DNA of 35,935 nucleotides from JBNJDJ01 sp051744845 (lineage in GTDB: Bacteria > Bacillota > Clostridia > Peptostreptococcales > Acidaminobacteraceae). Shown here one piece after another: positions 16,198 through 25,504 of the stretch; position 1 is the first letter of the stretch; each line of letters begins with the position of its first letter. The position numbers and the translations under genes were made by a program. The stretch is taken from NCBI GenBank assembly GCA_051744845.1, contig JBNJDJ010000016.1, positions 1 to 35,935 of the forward strand. Reading direction: 5' to 3'. Under the pieces are notes generated by a model. That model was not told where the DNA came from, ran no database searches, and saw only the letters and a list, made by a program, of their open reading frames with translations.

Positions 16198-17259
16198 TTA
16201 TACCTTAAAAATCTTAAATCCAGCAGATTTTTTTAATCTATTCATAATTGCTAAACCTATTTCTTTACTTGCAAAAGATTCGGCTAAAATAATATCAACA
16301 CCTATCTCGTCAAATTTTCTTAAAGAAAAAAATAATTTATTAGCAATTTTGTCTAATTTATCTCTACTACCTAATGAAATTTTATTATCACATTGATAGT
16401 CATCATAAAAATCATCAGTACATAAAACTCCAACATTATAATCAGCAAATTTAGTTTTAATCAACTTATTTATTTCTTTAACTCCAGTTTGATCAAAATC
16501 ATCCTTTGTTTCAATAATAAAAACATCTGCATTAGGTGAATAATGGGTATATTTCATACCCGGTGACTTTAAATCCATTCCTTCATCTATATCTTCATTT
16601 TTTAATTCCTTAGCAATTTTTAAATCAGAAATAACTTCTTTTAATTGTTCAAAAGTTATTTTACCTGGTCTTAAAATCATAGGTTCGTCATTAGATAAAT
16701 CTAGCACAGTAGATTCTAAACCTACACTACACTCTCCACCATCTATTATACATTCTACTTCTCCACTTAAATCATCAATCACATGGTTAACATTAGTAGG
16801 AGAAGGTCTCCCTGAAATATTTGCACTTGGTGCAGCTATTGGTGTATCTGCTAATTTTATTAATTTTTTTGCAATTTTATTTGAAGGCATTCTAACTGCA
16901 ACTGTATCAAGACCTCCAGTAACTATATCTGGAACAATATCTTTTTTTCTAAAAACAATTGTTAACGGTCCAGGCCAAAACTTAGAAATAACTTTTTTAG
17001 CCAAACCACCGTATTCTTTAGTTATCTTATCTAAAGTCTCAATATCTGAAATGTGTAAAATTAATGGATTATCCGCAGGTCTTCCCTTAGCTTCAAATAT
17101 CTTTTTTATTGCGTCAGAATTCAAAGCATCTGCTCCTAATCCATAAACTGTTTCAGTAGGAAAAGCTACTAATCCACCATCTTTTAAAACTTTAGCTGGA
17201 TAATTCAATATTTTATTAAAAAATGAATCATTGTTAATTTTAATAATCTTAGTTTCCAT
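16198..17259 (-). CDS. sua5: Threonylcarbamoyl-AMP synthase (Sua5/YwlC)
   Basis: This 353-residue protein is the long form: an N-terminal YrdC domain (about residues 15-205, with FPTETVYGLGADA, RPADNPLILH, SANISGRPSP and GLESTV) and a C-terminal Sua5 domain (about residues 235-353). It makes threonylcarbamoyl-AMP from Thr, bicarbonate and ATP for the t6A modification at tRNA position 37. It lies between the antiporter and rpiB, with 13-14-base gaps on either side. Confidence 0.95.
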   Translation of the reverse strand: METKIIKINNDSFFNKILNYPAKVLKDGGLVAFPTETVYGLGADALNSDAIKKIFEAKGRPADNPLILHISDIETLDKITKEYGGLAKKVISKFWPGPLTIVFRKKDIVPDIVTGGLDTVAVRMPSNKIAKKLIKLADTPIAAPSANISGRPSPTNVNHVIDDLSGEVECIIDGGECSVGLESTVLDLSNDEPMILRPGKITFEQLKEVISDLKIAKELKNEDIDEGMDLKSPGMKYTHYSPNADVFIIETKDDFDQTGVKEINKLIKTKFADYNVGVLCTDDFYDDYQCDNKISLGSRDKLDKIANKLFFSLRKFDEIGVDIILAESFASKEIGLAIMNRLKKSAGFKIFKV

Positions 17260-17272
17260 AATTTCTCCTTAA

Positions 17273-18409
17273 TTATCTTTCAAAAGACCACTTAAGTAAA
17301 GAAGGTGTTATTAGTGTTGTAATAACAACCATTAAAATTGTTGTTGCCATCATTTTGTGACTAATAAGTCCAATACCTAATCCTAAATTAGCTATAATTA
17401 TTGCAACTTCAGCTCTTGGAACCATACCAATACCGATTTGTAATGATTGATCACTACTAAACCCTGATAATTTAGCTCCTAGACCTGATCCTATAACCTT
17501 ACTTAAAATAGCAATCAAAATAATTACTGAACCAATTTTTATTGCTGATATAGCTTCAAATATATTTACACTCATACCAATCCCTATAAAAAATATAGGG
17601 ATAAAGAAGTTATTAGCTAATTGATTAATTTCATGAGATATTTTATGTTGATACTTTGTCATTGAAAATAATATTCCAGAAAAAAATGCTCCTGTAATAG
17701 CAGCAACTCCTAATTCTTCAGACAAAAACGCTAAGCCTAAACATAAAACCAAAGCAAAAGATACAATTTTTTTATCTATACTTACAACATTATTTAATTT
17801 AATTAATAAAGTTTTTAAAATTTTACCTATTATTAAAACGATTATAAAAAATAATACAATTTTACTAACTACACTTAATAATGAACCGCCTGCCGAAGGT
17901 TTTAATAAGCCTACTGTTATTGTTAACATAATAATTCCAGCTACATCATCAATTATAGCTGCCCCTAATATGCTTATACCTTCTTTAGATCTAAGTCTAC
18001 GAATTTCTTTTAAAGTCTGGACTGATATACTAACAGAAGTTGCAGTTCCTACAACTCCCATAAATAAACTTGAATTAAAATCTTTAGTAACAAAATATGT
18101 TGTCAAACTTATTAATACCCCTGGTACTAAAACACCACCTAAAGCTATTAAAGAAGAAGACTTGCCAGATTCTTTTAATTCATCAACTTCAGTTTCTAAT
18201 CCTGCTATAAACATTAAAAAAATAACTCCAATTTGACCTATTTCTTCAATTAAAACAGTTTTAGTCATAAAACTTGCACCTAAAATTATTCCAATAATAA
18301 TCTGGCCTAATACTTCTGGCTGATTTAACTTTTTTGAAATAATTCCTCCAACATTTGCAGCTAATAAAATAATCGCAATATCAAATATATATTTATATTC
18401 TGATTCCAT
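17273..18409 (-). CDS. Cation/proton antiporter, CPA2 family (NapA-like)
   Basis: The 378-residue protein has about twelve membrane helices and the CPA2 features: TATSVSISVQTL in the broken helix, Asp154-Asp155 in AAIIDDVAG, Lys304 in the position of NapA Lys305, and MVPRAEVAIIIA near the end. The Asp-Asp pair plus Lys is the pattern of electrogenic Na+/H+ antiporters such as Thermus NapA. There is no KTN domain, so it is not a full KefB/C-type K+ channel. It probably expels Na+ in exchange for H+, or the reverse, and fits the Na+-type F-ATPase. It is first in a five-gene operon, with AAGGGAGG upstream of the ATG. Confidence 0.87.
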   Translation of the reverse strand: MESEYKYIFDIAIILLAANVGGIISKKLNQPEVLGQIIIGIILGASFMTKTVLIEEIGQIGVIFLMFIAGLETEVDELKESGKSSSLIALGGVLVPGVLISLTTYFVTKDFNSSLFMGVVGTATSVSISVQTLKEIRRLRSKEGISILGAAIIDDVAGIIMLTITVGLLKPSAGGSLLSVVSKIVLFFIIVLIIGKILKTLLIKLNNVVSIDKKIVSFALVLCLGLAFLSEELGVAAITGAFFSGILFSMTKYQHKISHEINQLANNFFIPIFFIGIGMSVNIFEAISAIKIGSVIILIAILSKVIGSGLGAKLSGFSSDQSLQIGIGMVPRAEVAIIIANLGLGIGLISHKMMATTILMVVITTLITPSLLKWSFER

Positions 18410-18512
18410 AAACCCTCCCTTAAATACTTTTAATTAAATACCTTATAATCAAAAGTATCTAAGAGCTATTATTAAAAATATATAGATACATAAAAAGCAC
18501 CTTCTTAAATCA

Positions 18513-19583
18513 TCATTCCTCTAAATTTTTCAAAGCCTCTGCTTGGAAATAAGTAATTACTTCATCAAGCATTTCATCAATATCCCCATCCATATATGAA
18601 TCTAATTTATGCATGGTAATAGGAACTCTATGATCTGTGATTCTTCCTTGTGGAAAATTATATGTTCTAATTTTAGCTGATCTATCTCCAGAACCTACTT
18701 GAGATCTTCTTTTTTCTTCTCTTTCTTTATTTTTTTCTTTCATCTTTAATTCATAAAGTCTAGATTTTAAAACCCTCATTGCTTTATCTTTATTTTTATG
18801 CTGTGACTTCCCATCTTGACATGAAACTACAAGACCAGTTGGTTCATGTGTTATTCTAACAGCTGAATCTGTTGTATTTACACTTTGTCCTCCATTTCCA
18901 GAAGATCTATAAGTATCTATTCTTAGTTCGTGTTGCTTGATTTCAACTTCTACATCATCTACTTCAGGTAATATTGCAATAGTTGCAGTTGATGTATGGA
19001 TTCTACCAGAAGATTCAGTTTGAGGAACTCTTTGAACTCTATGAGTACCACTTTCATATTTTAATCTAGAATATGCTCCTTTACCTTTTATCATAATAGA
19101 AGCTTCTTTAATTCCACCAACATTAGTCATACTAGTATTTAAAGTTTCAACTTCCCATCCTTGTTTTTCTGCATATCCAATATATAATTTTAAAAGTTCG
19201 GCTGCAAATAAACCTGCTTCATCTCCTCCAGCTCCTGCTCTAACTTCAAATATAACATTTTTTTCATCATTTGGATCTTTTGGAATAAGTAACATTTTTA
19301 ACTCTTCTTTTAATTTAGGAATTTTATCTTCGTGTTCATCTAATTCCATTTTTGCTAATTCAATAAATTCTTCATCATCAGAATTTTTTATAATATCCTT
19401 AGCATCATCAATAGCATGCTTTACTTTTTTATATTCTCGATATTTTTCAACGATCGGTTTTATTTCTGAAAATTCTTTTATATATTTCTGAAATTCTTTT
19501 TGATTATTTATAACTTCCGGATCAGATACCTTTTTATTTAACTCATCATAACGATCTTCTATAAAATCTAGTTTATCAAACAT
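18513..19583 (-). CDS. prfA: Peptide chain release factor 1
   Basis: The 356-residue protein has the GGQ motif at residues 231-233 (SSGNGGQSVNTTDSA), which releases the peptide, and the codon-reading motif Pro-Gln-Thr at 187-189. The PxT form marks RF1 (UAA/UAG) rather than RF2. It follows prmC, whose product methylates this GGQ glutamine, by only 3 bases. Start and length are standard, with GAGGTGA upstream. Confidence 0.97.
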   Translation of the reverse strand: MFDKLDFIEDRYDELNKKVSDPEVINNQKEFQKYIKEFSEIKPIVEKYREYKKVKHAIDDAKDIIKNSDDEEFIELAKMELDEHEDKIPKLKEELKMLLIPKDPNDEKNVIFEVRAGAGGDEAGLFAAELLKLYIGYAEKQGWEVETLNTSMTNVGGIKEASIMIKGKGAYSRLKYESGTHRVQRVPQTESSGRIHTSTATIAILPEVDDVEVEIKQHELRIDTYRSSGNGGQSVNTTDSAVRITHEPTGLVVSCQDGKSQHKNKDKAMRVLKSRLYELKMKEKNKEREEKRRSQVGSGDRSAKIRTYNFPQGRITDHRVPITMHKLDSYMDGDIDEMLDEVITYFQAEALKNLEE

Positions 19584-19586
19584 TTT

Positions 19587-20423
19587 TCACCTCTTTAACC
19601 TTCCAATAATAGCCCTATCAATTTTTTGTAAGTCTTTATACACAGTTATTTTTTCAAAGCTATCATTCATTATTTTTTTTACATCTTCAACTTGGTTATC
19701 ACCAATTTCAAATGCTAAAATCCCATCTTGTTTTAAAAATTTATATGCATTTTTAGTTATATTTCTATAAAAATCTAAACCATCTTTCCCACCATCTAAT
19801 GCTAATTTAGGTTCATAAATACTAACTTCTTTTTGCAATTTTTCAATTTCCTTACTCTTTATATACGGCGGATTTGAAACTATTAAATCAAATTTTTTAT
19901 CAACTTTTTCAAATATATCACTTTCAATAAAATCTATCTTTTTAAATACATTATTTAATTTCGCATTTTTCTTAGAAACTTCTAAAGCTTTTTTAGAAAT
20001 ATCTACACTAGTAACACTAGCGTCCTTTATCATTTTTGCTAGTGAAACGGATATAGCACCGCTGCCTGAACCTATTTCTAAAATTTCGCATTCTTTATCT
20101 TTAAATATTTCAACTAATTTCTCAACTAAAATTTCAGTATCTTGTCTAGGAATCAATGTATGTTCATTAACTTCAAACTTAAGTCCCATAAATTCTTGAT
20201 TTCCTATTATATATTGAAGTGGTACGTTATTCTTTCTTTGTTTAATTTTTTGTTTTATTTTTTTTACTGTACTTTCATCGATTTCTAAACTCCTATTTAT
20301 TATTAAATCAATTTTTTTCAATTTTGTAAAGTTCTCAATTAAAATTTCTGATTCGTTTTGAAAATTTCTGGTAATATCTTGTAGCTCATTGTAACAATAA
20401 TCTAAAAGATCTTTAACTTTCAT
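19587..20423 (-). CDS. prmC: Release factor glutamine methyltransferase
   Basis: The 278-residue protein has an N-terminal helical domain (about residues 1-75), the SAM-binding loop ILEIGSGSGAIS (114-125) and the catalytic NPPY at 184-187. It methylates the Gln of the GGQ motif in release factors. Its ATG overlaps the end of the DUF1385 gene by 11 bases, and it is directly followed by its substrate gene prfA. Confidence 0.95.
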   Translation of the reverse strand: MKVKDLLDYCYNELQDITRNFQNESEILIENFTKLKKIDLIINRSLEIDESTVKKIKQKIKQRKNNVPLQYIIGNQEFMGLKFEVNEHTLIPRQDTEILVEKLVEIFKDKECEILEIGSGSGAISVSLAKMIKDASVTSVDISKKALEVSKKNAKLNNVFKKIDFIESDIFEKVDKKFDLIVSNPPYIKSKEIEKLQKEVSIYEPKLALDGGKDGLDFYRNITKNAYKFLKQDGILAFEIGDNQVEDVKKIMNDSFEKITVYKDLQKIDRAIIGRLKR

Positions 20424-21318
20424 AATTAATTGACCTTTTTAATGCTTCAAGTGCAACTTCTAATTGTTTTTCATCAGGTTCCTTAGTTGTAATTTTTTGC
20501 ATCATCATTCCAGGAAAAGAAATAATTTTTAAAAACATATTATCACTTTTGCCTGCCAATTTAATTATTTCATAAGAAAAACCTGCTACAAGAGGTAATA
20601 ATAAAACTTTTAATAAAACTCTTGTTATTAAAGATTGCCAACTAATAAAAGAAAAAATTATTATACTAACAATCAATACAATAGTTATAAAATTAGTCCC
20701 GCATCTTGGATGAAGTCTTTTTTGCTTCTTAGCATTTTCAACAGTTAATTCTTCTCCTGCCTCATAAGTATATATAGACTTATGTTCTGCACCATGATAT
20801 TGAAAAACTCTCTTAATATCTTTCATATTAGAAATAACTGCTAAATAAGAAATAAAAATCATTATCTTAACAATTCCTTCTAATCCACTTAAAACTACCG
20901 AATTATTAATATTCGATTTTAGAAAATTTATCAAAAATGTCGGCGCAAAACCAAACATAAAAAATGCCAAGATCATAGCTGTAACCATTGAAAAAGCAAC
21001 TATAATATTTTCTGCATTATCTCCAAATTTATCATATATCCATTTATCAAATTTACTCATTTCATAATCATCATCTTCTTCAGCATAAAACTCAGCAGAA
21101 AAAGATAATGCTTTTATACCTATAATCATTGAAGATATTAAAGCTATCATTCCTCTTAATATTGGAATCTTCATTATAAAAGAATCTCCATTAATTTCTT
21201 GGTCTTTATAAACAAAATCTCCATCTTTTTTTCTAACTACAATGGAAATTTTATTTTTTGCTCTCATCATAACACCTTCAATTAAAGCTTGTCCTCCAAC
21301 TGAAATCTTTTTTTCCAT
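20413..21318 (-). CDS. DUF1385 (YqhQ-like) membrane protein
   Basis: This protein of about 301 residues has the family start VGGQALIEGVMMRAKNK, four to five membrane helices, and the conserved cytoplasmic stretch QYHGAEHKSIYTYEAGEEL with KRLHPRCGTNF. The biochemical function is not established. The family is widespread in Bacillota and often near prmC-prfA. I chose the ATG at 21318, with GGTGAG ahead of it inside the end of tdk, over an in-frame ATG 12 bases upstream that lacks such a site. Confidence 0.85.
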   Translation of the reverse strand: MEKKISVGGQALIEGVMMRAKNKISIVVRKKDGDFVYKDQEINGDSFIMKIPILRGMIALISSMIIGIKALSFSAEFYAEEDDDYEMSKFDKWIYDKFGDNAENIIVAFSMVTAMILAFFMFGFAPTFLINFLKSNINNSVVLSGLEGIVKIMIFISYLAVISNMKDIKRVFQYHGAEHKSIYTYEAGEELTVENAKKQKRLHPRCGTNFITIVLIVSIIIFSFISWQSLITRVLLKVLLLPLVAGFSYEIIKLAGKSDNMFLKIISFPGMMMQKITTKEPDEKQLEVALEALKRSINYES

Positions 21319-21319
21319 A

Positions 21320-21907
21320 TTACTCACCATTTTCTTTTAAAACTAATTTATTATAACACTTTCCACAAAGTGATTCGTATTTAACTTCATTTTTTCCTTC
21401 GATTGCTACTTGACTCCCTTTTTTTACAAATTCATCATTTATTTTCCTAGCATTAAAAACTGCCTTTTTCCCACACCTACAAATTGTTTTTAATTCTTCA
21501 ATTGAATGAGCTAAAAGTAATAATCTTTCAGATCCTTCAAAACCTTTTTTCTGAAAATCAGTTCTTAATCCATAAGAAATAACAGGAATATCTAATTTTA
21601 TAGCAATATCAAATAATTGATCAATTTGATCTTTATTTAAAAATTGTACTTCATCTACTAAAATACAATCAATATTTTTTTCATAATTTAAAATTTCTTT
21701 ATATATATTAAGTTGTGAATCTACTAAAATATCAACTTCTTTACTTATACCTAACCTAGAAGAAACTGAATCTTTAATTTTAGTATCTAGCTTTGGTTTA
21801 AGAATAATGGAATGCATGCCTCTTTCTTTATAATTATAAGCAACTTGCATTAAATTAGTAGATTTACCACAATTCATTGCTCCGTACCTAAAGTATAATT
21901 TTGCCAT
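21320..21907 (-). CDS. tdk: Thymidine kinase (type II)
   Basis: The 195-residue protein has the P-loop GAMNCGKST at residues 9-17, the VDEVQFL motif, and a zinc-binding lasso with Cys pairs in ICRCGKKAVF and LCGKCYNK. It phosphorylates thymidine for dTTP salvage. The ATG at 21905-21907 has GGAGG six bases upstream; a TTG directly before it is less well placed. It lies between rpmE and DUF1385, as rpmE-tdk does in Bacillus. Confidence 0.95.
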   Translation of the reverse strand: MAKLYFRYGAMNCGKSTNLMQVAYNYKERGMHSIILKPKLDTKIKDSVSSRLGISKEVDILVDSQLNIYKEILNYEKNIDCILVDEVQFLNKDQIDQLFDIAIKLDIPVISYGLRTDFQKKGFEGSERLLLLAHSIEELKTICRCGKKAVFNARKINDEFVKKGSQVAIEGKNEVKYESLCGKCYNKLVLKENGE

Positions 21908-21927
21908 CAAAATCCTCCATTTATAAT

Positions 21928-21952
21928 AAAAAAAGGCTAGGAAACCCTAACC
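21928..21952 (-). terminator. Rho-independent terminator after rpmE
   Basis: A 7-bp stem (GGTTAGG/CCTAGCC, one G-U pair) with the 4-base loop GTTT is followed by seven T on the minus strand. It lies between rpmE and tdk. Because no separate tdk promoter is evident, it may be only partly effective. Confidence 0.75.
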
Positions 21953-21970
21953 CTACATTCAACATTTGGA

Positions 21971-22174
21971 TTATTCCAATCCATACTTTTTCTTAAACAT
22001 CTCAGCTCTACCATCTTTAGAACTAGTTTTCTTAGTTCCTGCATAAAATGGATGACATTGAGAACAAACATCTAATCTGATTTCTTCACATTTTGTAGAG
22101 CGAGTAGTAAATTCATTACCACATGAACAATGTACATTTACTTCCTCATACTCTGGATGAATTTCAGCCTTCAT
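21971..22174 (-). CDS. rpmE: Ribosomal protein bL31 (zinc-binding form)
   Basis: The 67-residue protein starts MKAEIHPEYEEV and carries Cys16, Cys18, Cys37 and Cys40, the zinc-binding (C+) form of L31. The KKTSSKDGRAEMFKKKYG C-terminus is typical. I chose the ATG at 22174 because GAGGTGA precedes it. An in-frame ATG 21 bases upstream adds residues not seen in the family and has no ribosome binding site. Confidence 0.95.
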   Translation of the reverse strand: MKAEIHPEYEEVNVHCSCGNEFTTRSTKCEEIRLDVCSQCHPFYAGTKKTSSKDGRAEMFKKKYGLE

Positions 22175-22233
22175 AATTTCACCTCTTTCTTTCATTGATT
22201 TTATATAAACTATTACTTATTATCAACTATATT

Positions 22234-22262
22234 AGTTTAGCATATAATATATGTTTTTGCAA
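22234..22262 (-). promoter_or_regulatory. Promoter of rpmE (and possibly of the genes after it)
   Basis: TTGCAA (22257-22262), a 17-base spacer and TAAACT (22234-22239) lie just after the rho stop codon, about 60 bases before the rpmE ATG. No intrinsic terminator for rho is visible in this gap. Confidence 0.5.
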
Positions 22263-23561
22263 CTACTTTTCTAAATTAACAATCTGTACAAACTCTTTAT
22301 TACTATCAGTCTTTTTAAGTTCTTCAATCATTTGTAACGTAGCTTTATAATCAGGAATATTTGAAAATTTACGTCTTAATTTCCATATTGCATTTAAATT
22401 TTCTTCATCTAGTAACATTTCCTCTTTTCTAGTACTAGATTTTTTAATATTAATAGCAGGGAAGATTCTTTTTTGAGCAAGCTTTCTGCTTAATGTTATT
22501 TCCATATTCCCAGTGCCTTTAAACTCTTCAAATATTACGTCATCCATTCTTGATCCCGTATCTATCAAAGCAGTAGCTACTATTGTTAAAGATCCTCCGC
22601 CTTCTACATTTCTCGCTGCTCCAAAAAACTTCTTAGGTTTATATAATGAAGCTGGATCTAAACCTCCCGATAATGTTTTACCACTAGATTTTACTGTCAA
22701 ATTATAAGCTCTAGTTAAACGAGTTATAGAATCTAGTAAAACTATTACATCTTTTTCATGTTCTACTAATGCCTTTGCTCTTTGCGAAACCATTTCTGCC
22801 ACTCTAATATGATTTCTAGGTTCTTCATCAAAGGTAGAATAAATAACATCACCTTTAATAGCTCTTTTCATTTCAGTAACTTCTTCTGGACGTTCGTCTA
22901 TTAATAATACAATAACTTCAACCTCAGGGTATTCTTTTTCAATTTGCGTTGCAATATTTTGCAAAAGAGTAGTTTTTCCTGCTTTTGGAGGAGAGGCTAT
23001 CATAGCTCTTTGACCTTTTCCGATAGGAGCAATTAAATCAATCATTCTTAAACCTATTTTACTTTTTTTATCTTCTAAAACAAATTTTTTATTTGGATAA
23101 GTAGGTGTTAAATCAGTGAAATTAGTTCTTTTAGAAGCTTTTTCTGGAGCTATCCCATTTATTTCTTTAACATATAATAAAGCATTAAATCTTTCGTTTC
23201 CTTTAGGTTTTCTAGTTACCCCTCTAACTTTATCTCCGGTTCTTAATCTAAATTTTCTTATTTGAGATTTAGATACATATACATCTTTTGAAGAAGATAA
23301 ATAATTACTAAACCTTAAAAAACCATATCCTTTATCTCTAATAACTTCTAATACACCTTCTACTTCTCTTCCTACATTATCTTTATCATCTAGCCTTTCG
23401 ATAAATTCATCAGGCATTTCTTCTACCTTATGTTTTTCTCCGTTAATTATAACATCAATTAACTCATCTTTTTTTAGTTTAGAATAATTTTTAATATTTA
23501 AACTCTTAGCAATTATTCTTAAATTTTTTACTGTTTTTTTCTCCAGATCGCTTTTTCTCAT
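22263..23561 (-). CDS. rho: Transcription termination factor Rho
   Basis: The 432-residue protein has an N-terminal Rho_N helix bundle (about residues 1-42), an RNA-binding cold-shock-like domain (about 65-135, with GYGFLR and DVYVSKSQIRKF), and the hexameric ATPase with Walker A around AGKTT (194-198), DERPEEVTEM and LLDSITRLTRAYN. It ends transcription by translocating along RNA. The ATG at 23561 is chosen because GGAGGAAAT precedes it. There is no long disordered insertion of the kind seen in some actinobacterial or clostridial Rho proteins. Confidence 0.96.
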   Translation of the reverse strand: MRKSDLEKKTVKNLRIIAKSLNIKNYSKLKKDELIDVIINGEKHKVEEMPDEFIERLDDKDNVGREVEGVLEVIRDKGYGFLRFSNYLSSSKDVYVSKSQIRKFRLRTGDKVRGVTRKPKGNERFNALLYVKEINGIAPEKASKRTNFTDLTPTYPNKKFVLEDKKSKIGLRMIDLIAPIGKGQRAMIASPPKAGKTTLLQNIATQIEKEYPEVEVIVLLIDERPEEVTEMKRAIKGDVIYSTFDEEPRNHIRVAEMVSQRAKALVEHEKDVIVLLDSITRLTRAYNLTVKSSGKTLSGGLDPASLYKPKKFFGAARNVEGGGSLTIVATALIDTGSRMDDVIFEEFKGTGNMEITLSRKLAQKRIFPAINIKKSSTRKEEMLLDEENLNAIWKLRRKFSNIPDYKATLQMIEELKKTDSNKEFVQIVNLEK

Positions 23562-23724
23562 ATTTCCTCCATATTTCATTAGATTACAACTAAATTACAT
23601 TTTATAATTTTCGTTTATAAATTAAATTTTTGTGGTATATTTATATATAGAAATTATTTTTAGTCTTATATATTATTATGTTATATTATTTTTTTAAAAA
23701 TATCAATTATTTAAGGAGATTTTT

Positions 23725-25467
23725 ATGAAAAAAACATTATTTTTAATATGTATTCTTATCTTAATTATTATGAGTTTTTCTTTTGGACAAGATTCTGAAT
23801 TAGAAATTTATTACAATGATGAGTTAATTAAATTTGCAACTAAACCTATTATAAAAGATGATATTGTTTTAGTTCCTATGAGACAATTCTTTGAATCTTT
23901 AGATGCAAATATTAATTGGATATCTGATACTAAGCAAGTTTTAGCTTATAAAGGCAATATGTTTATAAAACTACAAATAGATAATAAAGAAGTTTATAAA
24001 AACGGAAAAAAATTAAATTTAAAACACAAACCTATTTTAAATAACCAAAGAACTTTAGTACCTATTGAATTTGTTGCTAAAACTTTCGATATGTCTTTTG
24101 ATTGGGATAAAGAAAAAAACATTATTAAAATAAACAATAAATATAGAGATAATGTTTATTCACTTTTAGGAAAAACTTTTTTTAAAAAATATTATATAGA
24201 AAATGAGCAAGTTGAGTTTTCTCTTCCAAGTACTTGGAAAAAAATATCTGATAATAAATATGAATATAATTATCTTGATTTAAGAAAACTACAATTAAAT
24301 ATCTCAAAAGACTATTTAAATGACTTATCTTTAAAAGAACATATTGAAAATACAAAAGAAAAACTTTCTTCTGATATTTCTATTTTAGAAGAAAAAGACG
24401 TTTCTATAAATGATATTAATTTTAAAAAGATATTTATAGAAAAAAATGAGAACAATTCTAAAAGTGTATTATACTTTTTTACTTATCAAAATAAAGTATA
24501 TTTATTTAATTTTTCTTATCAAGGAAAAATAGAAGATCAAGATGCATTATCTTTGATTGAAAAAATAATTAATTCAGTATCAATTTCTACTTTATCTATA
24601 AATGAAAAAAATGAACATTATATTGAATTTTTAAATTTCTTTAAATACAAGTTTAATTTAACCTCAGACATATATGCTAATAAAAGTATAAATAACCATT
24701 TTCATTTCGAAGGTAGTATTGAGTCAAATAAAATAGAAAGAATTTTTGTAACAGTCAGTAAAAATGATAGAAGTAGAGAATATATTATTCCTATTAAAAA
24801 TAATAAGTTTAACAAAAAAATATATACTCCTTTTGGACTTGGTAAACATAATGTCACAGTAACATTAGACTCTTTAGATGAAAGTTTAAAAAATAAATCT
24901 ATTATAACTTTAAATAATAAAAATTCTAGTATCATTATGAAGTTTAGCGTATTAAATTTAGAAAACAAAAAAATGCTTTATCTTTTATCTAATCAATTAA
25001 TATTATCAGATAATAATGAAATACAATCTGCAGCTAACTTAATTTCTATAAATGATGAAACTAAATATGAACAAGCTGAATCTATTTATGAATGGGTTGT
25101 TCAAAACTTTAATTTAATTGAAAAGAATAAAGAAAAAGAAAATCTAAATGATAGTTTAACAACTTTTAATAAATCCGAAGGAACAAACTTAGAATTAAAT
25201 CTATTATATACTTCTCTTTTAAGAAGTATAGATATACCTACTAGAATCAGAAAATTGCGTGACAATGAAAAAAATTTACATTATCAAACTGAAATGAAAA
25301 TTAATGGTAAATGGATTATAACTAATTTATATGAAGAATTTAAATATAAAAAGAAACAAGAGTTTTCGGATTTTATTTATTTTGATATATATGATCAAAA
25401 CTATTTTGATAGATTTAAAGTGAAAAATCAATCAAAAGATTTATTAAATATAATAATGAAATATTAA
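23725..25467 (+). CDS. Secreted protein: copper-amine-oxidase-N-like domain plus degenerate transglutaminase-like domain
   Basis: This is the only plus-strand gene. The 580-residue protein has a signal peptide (about residues 1-21), then a copper amine oxidase N-terminal-like domain (about 25-137) with the repeat pattern VLVPMRQFFESLDANINW and LVPIEFVAKTFDMSFDW, common in exported Bacillota proteins. The middle (about 160-420) is uncharacterised. The segment around 445-540 (SIYEWVVQNF, LLRSIDIPTRIRKL, LHYQTEMKINGKWIITNLY) resembles a transglutaminase-like domain, but the position of the catalytic Cys holds Thr or Asn (near 487-488) and the Asp position holds Asn, so it is probably not an active enzyme. 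The His (519) remains. AAGGAGAT precedes the ATG. Function is unknown; a cell-surface binding role is possible. Confidence 0.8.
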   Translation: MKKTLFLICILILIIMSFSFGQDSELEIYYNDELIKFATKPIIKDDIVLVPMRQFFESLDANINWISDTKQVLAYKGNMFIKLQIDNKEVYKNGKKLNLKHKPILNNQRTLVPIEFVAKTFDMSFDWDKEKNIIKINNKYRDNVYSLLGKTFFKKYYIENEQVEFSLPSTWKKISDNKYEYNYLDLRKLQLNISKDYLNDLSLKEHIENTKEKLSSDISILEEKDVSINDINFKKIFIEKNENNSKSVLYFFTYQNKVYLFNFSYQGKIEDQDALSLIEKIINSVSISTLSINEKNEHYIEFLNFFKYKFNLTSDIYANKSINNHFHFEGSIESNKIERIFVTVSKNDRSREYIIPIKNNKFNKKIYTPFGLGKHNVTVTLDSLDESLKNKSIITLNNKNSSIIMKFSVLNLENKKMLYLLSNQLILSDNNEIQSAANLISINDETKYEQAESIYEWVVQNFNLIEKNKEKENLNDSLTTFNKSEGTNLELNLLYTSLLRSIDIPTRIRKLRDNEKNLHYQTEMKINGKWIITNLYEEFKYKKKQEFSDFIYFDIYDQNYFDRFKVKNQSKDLLNIIMKY

Positions 25468-25470
25468 TCT

Positions 25471-25504
25471 AAAAAACTCCTTAAAATTAAAAGGAGTTTT
25501 TTTT
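25471..25504. terminator. Bidirectional terminator between the convergent secreted-protein gene and V-ATPase operon
   Basis: A 10-bp perfect stem (AAAACTCCTT/AAGGAGTTTT) with an 8-base loop has a T-run on both strands. It lies 3 bases past the plus-strand stop codon. On the minus strand the last codons of the subunit D gene (Asn-Ser-Phe-stop) form its first arm. Confidence 0.85.

Noticed and set aside
17970..18236. Plus-strand open frame of 88 codons
   Set aside because: It lies antisense to the antiporter gene, whose membrane helices and motifs are unmistakable.
18418..18466. Inverted repeat (AATACTTTT/AAAAGTATT-like) between prfA and the antiporter as a terminator
   Set aside because: The stem is weak, the loop is long and no T-run follows on the minus strand; the two units may be read through.
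24702..24968. Minus-strand open frame of 88 codons with hydrophobic content
   Set aside because: It is antisense inside the secreted-protein gene; hydrophobicity follows from AT-rich codons read backwards, and there is no ribosome binding site.
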